NCBI RefSeq assembly: GCF_009846885.1
Contig: NZ_WUWM01000029.1
Location: 1 to 34,937 of the forward strand
Reading direction: 5' to 3'
DNA from: Paenibacillus puerhi
Lineage (GTDB): Bacteria > Bacillota > Bacilli > Paenibacillales > NBRC-103111
DNA length: 34,937 bases
The notes beneath the pieces were generated by a model that did no database searches, was not told where the DNA came from, and saw only the letters and a list, made by a program, of their open reading frames with translations. Below are positions 7,966-16,053 of the stretch, piece after piece; the first letter of the stretch is position 1, and each line of letters opens with the position of its first letter. The translations under genes and the position numbers were made by a program.

Positions 7966-10900
7966 TCAATTCCCCGAACTACGAAAATCATGACTAGCCG
8001 AATAATCCGACTCATATAAAATGATGTCCCCGCTGTCAAAGAAGAACGTATTCCCCTTGGAGTCGGTGTCCTGCTCGACTTGCCCCTCGATGCTCCACAT
8101 ATCGACGCCGGCCGGGAGGCCCGGATGGATTGGTACCCCTGCCTCGATGAGAGGCGGCGTATTCGGCGTCTTGTAGCCGAGCAGCTTCGTATGCTCGTCG
8201 TTGTTGCGAACCGTGTAAATGCCGAAGTTGACGATAATATTGCCGTCCTTCAGGAATTCCGGCTCAACGCCGGTTAACACATTTCCGTACTGCTTCGCCA
8301 AGGCATGAATGTCCGTGTCCTTCTTCAAGATGTAAGGACTGATCGGAACGTGGTATTCCCCGAACCAATGCTGTACGCTGCGCAGTGCACGGTCTCGGTC
8401 TACCCCGCCAGGCAGCACAGCCGGCAGGCCTTCCAGAACACGCGCCCGGTAGGGCAGAATAACCGGTTTGTTCGCCGTTCCGAAGCCCTCGGTGATGGCT
8501 GTCTTGCGTTCCAAGAACTGGCGGTAAAATTTGTTCCAATCGGTTTCCGCCGTTTGCAGGTAGGTGAACTCGAACTTGGCCGTATTCTCCAAATCCTGCT
8601 TCGGAATATCGCGCTTCGCCGCGGCAAGCACCAAGCTGCGTGTAAATAGACGCTTGTCTTCCTCGGAGCCGACCTTGATCAGCTTGTTGTCTCCGGTCGT
8701 GTTGTAGTAGAGATCCACTTGCTCCTTGCCGGTTCCGTCACGCTTGACGAACCAGAAGGTCGGCTCGATTCGAATGCCCTCGCCTACATGCCAATAGTTG
8801 CCGATCGTCTTAAAATCGAAGGAGATCGGGTAGCCGTTGTGGGCAACGGTATCCAGCTGTTCCGGATGCGACCCGTGGCGAATCGGAAGCACCCACTTGC
8901 CGCCAGGTACGGCCGGAACCTGAGGAATGCCATTCGGATCGTTGGCGCCGGACACATACTTCTGTCCCGTATGCTCCTTCGTACCCGGCTTGCGGAACAC
9001 GCTCTCGAAGCGGAAATCGCCGATATCCGTTACCCGGAAGCTGTGTACGCGCCCCGTCACTCCCACGTCGATGATGTTAGATGCGCAGGTGAACCGGCGA
9101 TCTCCGTTCAAGCTCATTTGACATTTGTCCGGGTTCCGGTCTGTCGGTTCGTTGATCGCCCATGCCTCAGTACGGACTTGATAGTCGCCTTCATCGATCC
9201 AGGTCGGCATGATGAAATCCATCTGATCCTGACCGACAGGGAAGTCGATCGGCGTTTGCTCCGGGTAATAAGTAATCCCTGCCGCATCGTACACGCCGAA
9301 TGGGAAAATAACGCGTTTCTGCACGGTGTACTTCGCATAATCCCGGTCCCCGTACCCTTGGAATGGCATATGCATGGCCGTCTCGTCGAACTGAACCGTA
9401 AACGGACGGTCGAGCACCAGCACGTGCTTCTTCAGATCCTCAGGCATAAGCTTCATCCGCTGGTCGAAGCCTCGATTGGTATCCGGTATTTCGGAGTCGT
9501 TCACGACAGGCGTATGCACGGTTACGCTATTCGGTCCGAGTTCAAAGTCCACCGTGTCCGTTGTGCTGTTCACTGAATTCGGTGTCAGCGAGTAGGTGAG
9601 CGTCCCCGTGGATTCATAGACGTTATTCGCCTGTTGCGGCTGGATAGCCAAATTCGGTTCATACAGCACATCGCTATGAATAGTTGTTGGCTCCGGGATG
9701 GTACCGGGCATCGGTGCGGCTTCTTCCATCCAGGCAGGGTCCATCACCGTCGTCGAAACGTTGAATATAAACTTGTCGTTCCTAACCGCGACCTTACCGA
9801 CTTGAGATTCGGCAGTCGATTCAAAGCCGGAGTAAAAATCCTCCCCGGACATGCTGCCGCTATAATAAGTCGTTGAACCAAGATCCACGTCCACACTTTT
9901 GGGTACAGGGAACTTCGCGTGATCGGCCTCCGCCAGGCTGTGCCACACTTCCGAGGTCGGTGCCGTGTAGTCATGGGGCTGCAGGAGCGTTTGACCGCCC
10001 GGCATCGCAAGATTGCGAAGGAGCGCATCCCTTATCCCATAGATAGCCAGCTTATCAATAATGTAATAGGTGTAAGGGCGACGAACGGAATACGTTCGGC
10101 TGTACTCGCTGGAAGAACCGTATACCGTTTCACTGTATGAGCTTGTACATGTCGATTCTTTCCCTTCGGCATCCAGACATGAATAGGACTCGCTCACTTC
10201 CTCATACCAATACGGCGTATACGACTTCCTCACGGTAATCGAATACGTCTTCACTCCCGTTACCGCCTTATACACAAATTCATGTAAATACGACCTTGCA
10301 TTCGTCAAATTGGCATAAAGCGATTCGCTGCCTGGAATACCTTGGGCCACATCGAATTGCTCGCCACCCCGGGACATCGCCTTAATAACCGTCTCATGAT
10401 CGGTAGTCAGCGACGTCACGCCGCCGCTGGCATTTTTCAGGATCGTCTTGGTGGCGAAGTCTTCGCCTGCCGGCGCATCTTTCCCGTAAACCCTTATTTT
10501 CGCCGCGACCGTTGTGCTAGCTCCGCTCGTCGGCACCTCGAGAGCCATGCGTATGCTGCTTGATTTGCCTTCCAGCTTGCCGCTCTTGCTGCCCAAGACG
10601 GTCGCGTTAGACAATTCCACAATCTCATACGATTCCAGCTCGGTATTGCTGTTGAATACAGCTTCCAATATACCGCTCACATTCGTCTGGGTACCCGGGA
10701 TATGCTGAGGTACATGAAGGTTGAGATCGACGGCTACGCCGAGAGCCGCGCGGGGCCGATAAACGCCCCACATGTAGTGGCCGTCAGGTCCAACCCGCAG
10801 CTTCACGTCTCGCATGGTCGACGCGGCCGTTTGCACATGGGTCGGTGATGCCGAAGGCTCTCTTGTTGTCGTATAGGTACGAATCAAGTCATACAAAATA

Positions 10901-11889
10901 CTTTCTTTGTGCAGCGTTGCCGGGAACAAGTAGGAGGCGAACTGCTCGCCCTCTCCATAAGGGTAATTTCCTACATAAGCGTCATTCTGGATGACGTTCC
11001 CCTTCTCGTCGACAAACTTGGCGTCCACGCGTGCGCCATCCCCGTCGTATACGGCAACCAAATTGGTTCCGCCGTAGGCAACGGTAAAGTTACGGGACGT
11101 AACGGATGCCCCCACCTCGAACGACCGCGGACGAGGCAGCGGGTCTTGAATCCGTTCCAGCCACGAAGAGCGCAGTTGAAGGGTTGCTCCATTCACCTCC
11201 AGCTGGCGGTCCAACACCATTCGGCCGGGGTACGCACCAGCCGCATACTTGCCGACTAGAACGGGCTCCTTAAGATCCCGGCCTTCCTCGTCGCGATAGA
11301 TCACATACAGAGGATTCGAGCTCGTAAACCGGACCGGGATGTCGTAGAACTGCCGAAATACGCTGGGCGACTTCCATTCCTCCGCAGCCCTGACATCTGC
11401 TAATGTCAAGTACTCGCCTTGCATCGGCACATCTTGTCCTTGCTCGTTTTTCTTCAAAATTTTCATGATGGGGGAAAAATACAGCTCCTGACCTTCCACC
11501 AGCTGCCCGAAGCCGCTTGCCCCAAACTGCTTGTCAACCTCCGACTTTAATATTCGATACGTCGTATATACCCGTCCCCTTTGCTTGACCGGATCGCCGG
11601 TGGCGAAATTACGGAATATCGCCTTGGCTCCGCCATCCCAGAACGGATCGCACTGCTGATTCCAAATCTCAAGACGAGGGTCTTGACAGTGTCTCTCCTT
11701 GCGCACGATCCATCCCACGATCTGATATTTGCCGGTTGGCGTTCTTGTCGTGTCGGCTGTCGTAAACACGAGGTCGCCGTTCGTATCAAACTCGATGGAA
11801 ACTCTCGCTTCAGCGGTTTGCAGCATCGTGGTGAATAGAAGCACGGTTATGATGAACAACCAGATCCCACGCCTTCTGTGCTTGCTCAT
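7966..11889 (-). CDS. Very large secreted protein of the Tad-like operon (possibly DUF5704 family)
   Basis: I place the start at the ATG at 11889 (MSKHRRRG...), just after the stop of the preceding gene, with GAGGAG upstream; this gives 1307 aa. A basic N-terminus and hydrophobic segment (residues about 8-25, ending AEA) form a signal peptide. The remainder is predicted extracellular and beta-rich, without SLH or LPxTG anchor. Two stretches (Y-R-D-E-E-G-R-D-L near 215 and F-V-D-E-K-G-N-V near 290) recall MucBP-like repeats. A Tyr/Ser-rich segment near 560-600 contains a Cys pair. As the last and largest gene of the operon it could be an exported tip protein, adhesin or surface scaffold. I recall similar Paenibacillus proteins named DUF5704, unverified. 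Biochemical function is unknown. Confidence 0.7.
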   Translation of the reverse strand: MSKHRRRGIWLFIITVLLFTTMLQTAEARVSIEFDTNGDLVFTTADTTRTPTGKYQIVGWIVRKERHCQDPRLEIWNQQCDPFWDGGAKAIFRNFATGDPVKQRGRVYTTYRILKSEVDKQFGASGFGQLVEGQELYFSPIMKILKKNEQGQDVPMQGEYLTLADVRAAEEWKSPSVFRQFYDIPVRFTSSNPLYVIYRDEEGRDLKEPVLVGKYAAGAYPGRMVLDRQLEVNGATLQLRSSWLERIQDPLPRPRSFEVGASVTSRNFTVAYGGTNLVAVYDGDGARVDAKFVDEKGNVIQNDAYVGNYPYGEGEQFASYLFPATLHKESILYDLIRTYTTTREPSASPTHVQTAASTMRDVKLRVGPDGHYMWGVYRPRAALGVAVDLNLHVPQHIPGTQTNVSGILEAVFNSNTELESYEIVELSNATVLGSKSGKLEGKSSSIRMALEVPTSGASTTVAAKIRVYGKDAPAGEDFATKTILKNASGGVTSLTTDHETVIKAMSRGGEQFDVAQGIPGSESLYANLTNARSYLHEFVYKAVTGVKTYSITVRKSYTPYWYEEVSESYSCLDAEGKESTCTSSYSETVYGSSSEYSRTYSVRRPYTYYIIDKLAIYGIRDALLRNLAMPGGQTLLQPHDYTAPTSEVWHSLAEADHAKFPVPKSVDVDLGSTTYYSGSMSGEDFYSGFESTAESQVGKVAVRNDKFIFNVSTTVMDPAWMEEAAPMPGTIPEPTTIHSDVLYEPNLAIQPQQANNVYESTGTLTYSLTPNSVNSTTDTVDFELGPNSVTVHTPVVNDSEIPDTNRGFDQRMKLMPEDLKKHVLVLDRPFTVQFDETAMHMPFQGYGDRDYAKYTVQKRVIFPFGVYDAAGITYYPEQTPIDFPVGQDQMDFIMPTWIDEGDYQVRTEAWAINEPTDRNPDKCQMSLNGDRRFTCASNIIDVGVTGRVHSFRVTDIGDFRFESVFRKPGTKEHTGQKYVSGANDPNGIPQVPAVPGGKWVLPIRHGSHPEQLDTVAHNGYPISFDFKTIGNYWHVGEGIRIEPTFWFVKRDGTGKEQVDLYYNTTGDNKLIKVGSEEDKRLFTRSLVLAAAKRDIPKQDLENTAKFEFTYLQTAETDWNKFYRQFLERKTAITEGFGTANKPVILPYRARVLEGLPAVLPGGVDRDRALRSVQHWFGEYHVPISPYILKKDTDIHALAKQYGNVLTGVEPEFLKDGNIIVNFGIYTVRNNDEHTKLLGYKTPNTPPLIEAGVPIHPGLPAGVDMWSIEGQVEQDTDSKGNTFFFDSGDIILYESDYSASHDFRSSGN

Positions 11890-11893
11890 CCAT

Positions 11894-13024
11894 TCACAGC
11901 TCCTCTCGAATATTGGCCACAGGTGTAAAAAACAGATGATCATGTCCGGTTACGCCGTAATAAGGCCATGGGTTGCCTGTCGTGTTCGTAGAGAGCAGAA
12001 TGTCGGCATAACCGGAATACCATACCCCTCTCTTTAGCTTCACTTCATAGGACGATTGGAAGGCATCCAGGAGCACGCCGTACTCCGCATCGGATTCCAG
12101 AATCAGAAACCGGACATAGGTCCTCATGACATACTTATTGCCGTCCTGCCGATAGGTCATGGATGGCTCCGGTTCCGCCCAGCCCTCGATGCGGATGCGT
12201 TGTTCTTGGACGCGCTGCGCATATTGAATACGGGCCGGGCTGTCGACGCTCGTTTCGTTCATATAGGGAACAAAATGCTTCCACCACTGCTCCGGCTCGA
12301 TCTCGTTGTAGTCCACATTGAAGACAAGATCATAATAGCGCTTGATTCGATTAGCCCATTGATCCAGATGCTCCCGGTTCAGATTCGGGTCGTTGAACGT
12401 TATGGCAGAGCTCAGTCGCTGCTGATCGGGAGCCTCACTCGTCCGGGTCCGATAACCTAAGCTGTAAGCGTTATTAGGAATATCAGCAAGCACATAGGGC
12501 CAGTCGGCAGCGTTGGCCGGCAGCGATTGTTGACGTATCATGCGCCCCCAGGGATCGAGTTCAGGCGAGCTTTGCTCGAATTCGCTGTCTGTGATCTTAA
12601 CCGTATAGGCTTCATGATCCCACACCACCTTCACGCCCAGCGCTTCCGAAACAAATCTGAGCGGAACCAGCATTCTCCCTTCCTGTATAACGGCTTTCGT
12701 ATCCAGCTCTACGGACTGCCCGTCAACGAGAGCCTCGCTCTCATTCAAACGGATGACGATATGCTTGCCCCCGAGCTCGAACGCCGCCCAGCCCTCATCG
12801 TTCCACGTGATCTTCGCTCCCAGCTGCTCCGAGATCAAACGAACCGGAACCATGAGCTTCTGATTCGCATCGACATACGGCTGGATGTCCGGAAACCGCA
12901 CCTTCACCCCATTGACGATTACCCCCGGACGGACTTCAGCCGCCGCACTGAAGGGACAGCTGAGCAGCAGCAAGGCAGCTCCCAGCCAGGCGGCATAGAG
13001 CATTCGTCCTGTACACTTGAACAT
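11894..13024 (-). CDS. Secreted protein with two copper-amine-oxidase-like stalk domains
   Basis: 376 aa with a signal peptide (residues 1-30, ending SAAAE). Two stalk repeats follow (about 34-90 and 95-145), with the hallmark phrases MVPVRLISEQLGAKITWN and MLVPLRFVSEALGVKVVWD. Such domains are common at the Paenibacillaceae cell surface and probably mediate wall or protein contacts; they are not enzymes. The C-terminal 220 residues are of no family I recognise. The start has AGGGGG upstream and lies 10 bp after the previous stop; the downstream gene begins 4 bp after this stop, so it is part of the operon. It probably anchors or chaperones the extracellular part of the apparatus. Confidence 0.8.
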   Translation of the reverse strand: MFKCTGRMLYAAWLGAALLLLSCPFSAAAEVRPGVIVNGVKVRFPDIQPYVDANQKLMVPVRLISEQLGAKITWNDEGWAAFELGGKHIVIRLNESEALVDGQSVELDTKAVIQEGRMLVPLRFVSEALGVKVVWDHEAYTVKITDSEFEQSSPELDPWGRMIRQQSLPANAADWPYVLADIPNNAYSLGYRTRTSEAPDQQRLSSAITFNDPNLNREHLDQWANRIKRYYDLVFNVDYNEIEPEQWWKHFVPYMNETSVDSPARIQYAQRVQEQRIRIEGWAEPEPSMTYRQDGNKYVMRTYVRFLILESDAEYGVLLDAFQSSYEVKLKRGVWYSGYADILLSTNTTGNPWPYYGVTGHDHLFFTPVANIREEL

Positions 13025-13034
13025 CCGGCACCCC

Positions 13035-14024
13035 CTAATTATCGCAAGCTCGAATAAAGTAGCCTTTCCTCGCCGCCTCTACCGGATCGAAGAAGACCTC
13101 GTTCGTCGTTGCTGCCGATGACGGCAGGCATGCTCTCGGTACCGCTTCCGGCAGTCCGTTCGAGCCGACCGTACCGACCAGCTCCTTACGTCTCACTATG
13201 GAGCCGCCGCCAAGCGAGAAAGCATCGAGCCGCTCCCCGCCGGGCAGCGGATATCCTTGCAGAATGGCCATCAATCCGACATGCTGAAGCGGTGCGTCCG
13301 CCAGACCTCTCGGAAGCGAGAATTGCAGCGACAGCCCCATCCGTTTCACAAGCTCCAAATGCCGATTGATCGCCCCTCCCAAGTCCGTTTCGATATGAGA
13401 GGCGATGGTCTGCCTGCGCAGCTCCTCGAAAACTGCTTTATTCGGAACCGCTGTCCCCATATAGATCTTCAGCTCTTCATAAGTTCCTTGCACCCAGGCA
13501 AAGGGGCTTCCTGTCACATTCTGATAATAAGGCGTCACGTACATCCTCAATTCATCTTCCAATGTAAAATACATGACGTTGCCGTTAGGCAGCATATACG
13601 TATAAGGGCGAACCGGCCATATCGCAGGCTCCAGATCCCCATCTGCCGTATCCTCCAGCGTAATGATCACATAGCCGTCGTAGCGGAGGAATACCATGGC
13701 CGGAATATGAAGCATAAGATTGTTCAGCTCGACCTTGTTATTGTCGATTCCAAATTTCAGCGCAAGGTTGCGCTTGAACACTTCCAGAGTCTCCTCATCG
13801 ATCTCCAGCTGCTTGGCTTCGTTATACTGGATGCTCTGCTTCTTCTGCTGAGCCTCGAATGAGGTCAAATAAAACGCGGTGTCATCCACAGCTGCCTGGA
13901 AGGCGTCACTGTATCGTTGTTGCATGCGCTCGCTGCGGTTGCTTACCGTTTGCTGCAAGTCGTGCAGGATCACGAGCGGGAGCGCCAAGATAAGGAAAAG
14001 CAGAAGCAGATCAAGGGGCCTCAC
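13035..14024 (-). CDS. Membrane-anchored protein of the Tad-like operon, unknown family
   Basis: 329 aa from a GTG start that overlaps the preceding gene by 14 bp. One N-terminal membrane helix (about residues 5-21) is followed by a region rich in Arg, Gln and Glu (about 25-80) that may form a coiled coil, then an extracytoplasmic domain with no motif I recognise. The topology (short N-terminal anchor, long outer domain) resembles TadE/TadG-type minor pilins, but I see no family signature. Tight coupling to its neighbours supports a structural or assembly role in the same machine. Confidence 0.7.
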   Translation of the reverse strand: MRPLDLLLLFLILALPLVILHDLQQTVSNRSERMQQRYSDAFQAAVDDTAFYLTSFEAQQKKQSIQYNEAKQLEIDEETLEVFKRNLALKFGIDNNKVELNNLMLHIPAMVFLRYDGYVIITLEDTADGDLEPAIWPVRPYTYMLPNGNVMYFTLEDELRMYVTPYYQNVTGSPFAWVQGTYEELKIYMGTAVPNKAVFEELRRQTIASHIETDLGGAINRHLELVKRMGLSLQFSLPRGLADAPLQHVGLMAILQGYPLPGGERLDAFSLGGGSIVRRKELVGTVGSNGLPEAVPRACLPSSAATTNEVFFDPVEAARKGYFIRACDN

Positions 14025-14559
14025 TGCGGACCATCCCCCCGTAGGTGATCATGATCGGTATATCCGTACCGGAACGAAACATGATATTGCGCAATCTGGA
14101 GCTCAGGCTCTGTCCCTTGGATTGGACTCTCACCTGGAACAAATCCCCTGCCTGCATACCGTAATATCTTCGCTCGTCGTCTTCCGCGATCGGTGTGCTG
14201 CTTGGATCAGGATAGACCTTGTCCAAAATGTCTAAAGTGAAAGATCCGATATATTCTATCGTGAACCTGTTCGTGAACGTCGATCCGTTGTAGACGGGCT
14301 GGATCGTCTTCTTGAGATGCTCCAGCTGAACGTCGAACACCATGCCGGTGCCATCCAGCCTGCGCAGCAGGATGTTATAGTCGATGGGGGCCACATAGCC
14401 TTTTCCCCGAACCGTATCAACGAACTCCTCCACGGCCGATCCCGCTGCCTGCCGGGCGAGCTCCTCCGTTCGGTCGGCCACCCGCATCGCAGGATAAATC
14501 ATAAAGCCGATGACGAGCAGGACGATGACGACTATCGCTTTGAACGCATCAACCATCAT
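14011..14559 (-). CDS. Small membrane-anchored pilin-like/TadE-like protein, unknown
   Basis: 182 aa. AGGTGG lies upstream of two adjacent ATG codons (14559 and 14556); either could be used. One helix near the N-terminus (residues about 8-26, AIVVIVLLVIGFMIYPAM) is followed by an amphipathic stretch and an exported domain. This is the layout of Tad minor pilins. There is no typical prepilin cleavage motif. It sits in the middle of the operon with an 8-bp gap before it and a 14-bp overlap after it. Function is inferred from context only. Confidence 0.65.
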   Translation of the reverse strand: MMVDAFKAIVVIVLLVIGFMIYPAMRVADRTEELARQAAGSAVEEFVDTVRGKGYVAPIDYNILLRRLDGTGMVFDVQLEHLKKTIQPVYNGSTFTNRFTIEYIGSFTLDILDKVYPDPSSTPIAEDDERRYYGMQAGDLFQVRVQSKGQSLSSRLRNIMFRSGTDIPIMITYGGMVRSEAP

Positions 14560-14567
14560 TTCACCAC

Positions 14568-14942
14568 CTATGGCGTTCTGTTCGCGGTAACACTCTTTAC
14601 CTTGTTGTCCGCATCGCGTGTGACCGTTATCCGGTACGTGTAACTGGGCACCCAGCGCAGGTCGAAGGCGGAGATATCCGTCGAGTCGTCGAACGTGCCG
14701 ATCCCCTCGATGGCCAGATCGTACTCCCCGTTCAGCGCATAAGGGATCATCCCCAGCACCTGCACGCCCGTCAACCGGGACAAATCTGCAGTCCCTTCAT
14801 ACGGTCCGGCGAATAGCTGCGGTCTGCTGAAGTCTTTGGTCCCGGCTGCAAAATGCTGCTCGCTTGTCAGAAACCAGGCGGCTCCCATGGCAAATAGTAC
14901 CCAAGCGAACAACGTCTGTAAGAAAGTACGCAGGATGTCCAT
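14568..14942 (-). CDS. Short pilin-like protein with shared C-terminal motif
   Basis: 124 aa; GAGGAG is placed 7 bp before the ATG. One N-terminal helix (about residues 9-26) is followed by a small exported domain. Its end, YRITVTRDADNKVKSVTANR, resembles the ends of the two pilin-like proteins just upstream (a hydroxyl/aromatic strand, then R/K-D-x-N-x-x-V, then a final strand), suggesting common ancestry. It is the first gene after a strong hairpin that separates it from the pilin-like pair. Probably a minor pilin or assembly factor; not a named family as far as I can tell. Confidence 0.65.
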   Translation of the reverse strand: MDILRTFLQTLFAWVLFAMGAAWFLTSEQHFAAGTKDFSRPQLFAGPYEGTADLSRLTGVQVLGMIPYALNGEYDLAIEGIGTFDDSTDISAFDLRWVPSYTYRITVTRDADNKVKSVTANRTP

Positions 14943-14972
14943 GATGCCGCTCCTCGTGCAGGATGTGGGGGA

Positions 14973-14997
14973 GGCCTTCAGCCTTGGGCTGAAGGCC
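14973..14997 (-). other. Perfect intra-operon hairpin just after the pilin-like gene
   Basis: An 11-bp perfect stem GGCCTTCAGCC / GGCTGAAGGCC with a 3-nt loop lies 12 bp past the stop of the 170-aa pilin-like gene. On the transcribed strand it is followed by C-rich sequence, not a U-run. It is therefore more likely a 3' stability element or partial attenuator than a full terminator. Such a site would let the upstream genes accumulate more mRNA than the downstream ones. Confidence 0.6.
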
Positions 14998-15008
14998 TTT
15001 GATAATTA

Positions 15009-15521
15009 TTACTTCACTTGCTGATCAAACGTAATCAAGTGGACGTCTCCGTTATCATCTCGATAAACCTTGGAAGTAAATCGACCTGTCTCCGTGATGA
15101 AGTGGTCCCCGCCCTGATTGATCATTTGAGAATAAGTTATTGTAGGGGTACACTCCGCAGGTCCTCGCGCTATTCCACTGCTAGTAGTAGCATCCAGACT
15201 GAAGCATGCCTTTGCCTTTGATGTATTTTCGGCAATGAATGGTGTTTTTTGCTTACCCGTTGAAATCCGTACTGTAAACTCAGGTGTTGTTTTGAAACGT
15301 TGAACAGCCTCTAATACATCTTTCCCCGAAACGCTCGTATTCTCATAAATTTCATATTCTGCCTTGTTCAGCGATAGTGACTGAGACGCTGACTGGTCTT
15401 GCGCCCTCTTGAGATAACCCGACGAAACCAAATAAATGCTGATACCTGCCGCCAAAATAAGTAGCGTGAGAATAATGCCGATTGCCCATTTCAACCCTGC
15501 CGAAACGTTTTCCATTTCCAT
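15009..15521 (-). CDS. Pilin-like protein 2
   Basis: 170 aa; AGGAGG sits 5 bp before the ATG. A short charged N-terminus is followed by a single helix (about 12-32, containing WAIGIILTLLILAAG), then an exported domain with two cysteines that could form a disulfide (CFSLDATTS and AECTP). It is paralogous to the preceding 164-aa protein: both have W-x-(V/I)-G-I-x-x-T-L in the helix, a V-S-G-x-x-(L/V)-x-x-A-x-x-R-F segment, an H-(Y/F)-(V/I) turn and an R-F-x-S ending with D-x-N-x-x-V. There is no Gly/Glu prepilin cleavage motif, so processing would differ from classical Flp pilins. Likely a structural subunit. Confidence 0.72.
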   Translation of the reverse strand: MEMENVSAGLKWAIGIILTLLILAAGISIYLVSSGYLKRAQDQSASQSLSLNKAEYEIYENTSVSGKDVLEAVQRFKTTPEFTVRISTGKQKTPFIAENTSKAKACFSLDATTSSGIARGPAECTPTITYSQMINQGGDHFITETGRFTSKVYRDDNGDVHLITFDQQVK

Positions 15522-15547
15522 CTTCCTCCTAAAATATATTATTTATG

Positions 15548-16042
15548 TTAGTGCATCTTAAAAAAGATGCCTGTAACCCGATTGTTTGCGTCCTTGACCA
15601 AGGTTGAACGGAACCGACGTTGCGGCGCGACATAGTGGCCGCTGCTTGTATTTGTTATATTGGCATCCGTGACATTGCAGCTAGGCATAGTACTTCCGTT
15701 TAGTTTTCCTGTATGGTAGTCAATGGCCGGACAGGCTGTGTTATCTCCGTTCGGCGTCATACCAAATTGTATGGCCCCGCTGTTCATCTCCACATACAGA
15801 TGAAAGGCATCCAGCGAATAAAATCGCCTGTACGCCGTTACAAGCTGAGACCCACTGACAAGCTGGCTGTCATACGCTGCAAATTGTGCTTCGTACATCA
15901 AGCGGGCTTGTTCTGCAGCTTGGCGTTGGGCAGCGGCCCCGATCGGTTTCGCATTGTTCCACAGGATTAATCCGGCACTGATCATGGCGAGTGTTATGAG
16001 AATTCCGACTGTCCAGTACAGAAACTTGCTGATATTCTCCAC
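15548..16042 (-). CDS. Pilin-like protein 1
   Basis: 164 aa from a GTG start with AGGAGG at 7 bp, 11 bp after the platform gene stop. A single N-terminal helix (about 9-28) leads into a helical stalk (AAAQRQAAEQARLMYEAQFA) and a small exported domain with two Cys (CPAID, SCNV) that may pair. It is paralogous to the next gene. The helix-plus-small-domain shape fits a type IV filament subunit, but the usual cleavage site with glutamate at +5 is missing. Inferred to be the substrate of the TadA/TadBC machine encoded upstream. Confidence 0.72.
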   Translation of the reverse strand: MENISKFLYWTVGILITLAMISAGLILWNNAKPIGAAAQRQAAEQARLMYEAQFAAYDSQLVSGSQLVTAYRRFYSLDAFHLYVEMNSGAIQFGMTPNGDNTACPAIDYHTGKLNGSTMPSCNVTDANITNTSSGHYVAPQRRFRSTLVKDANNRVTGIFFKMH

Positions 16043-16053
16043 ACGTCCGCCTC

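Noticed and set aside
8719..9576. A 285-codon open frame on the plus strand
   Set aside because: Antisense to the 1307-aa gene; composition is that of a shadow frame with no ribosome binding site worth noting.
11894..11943. Longer start for the 1307-aa protein at 11943
   Set aside because: The extra residues overlap the preceding gene and would put the signal peptide inside the chain; the ATG at 11889 fits the ribosome binding site and the signal peptide.
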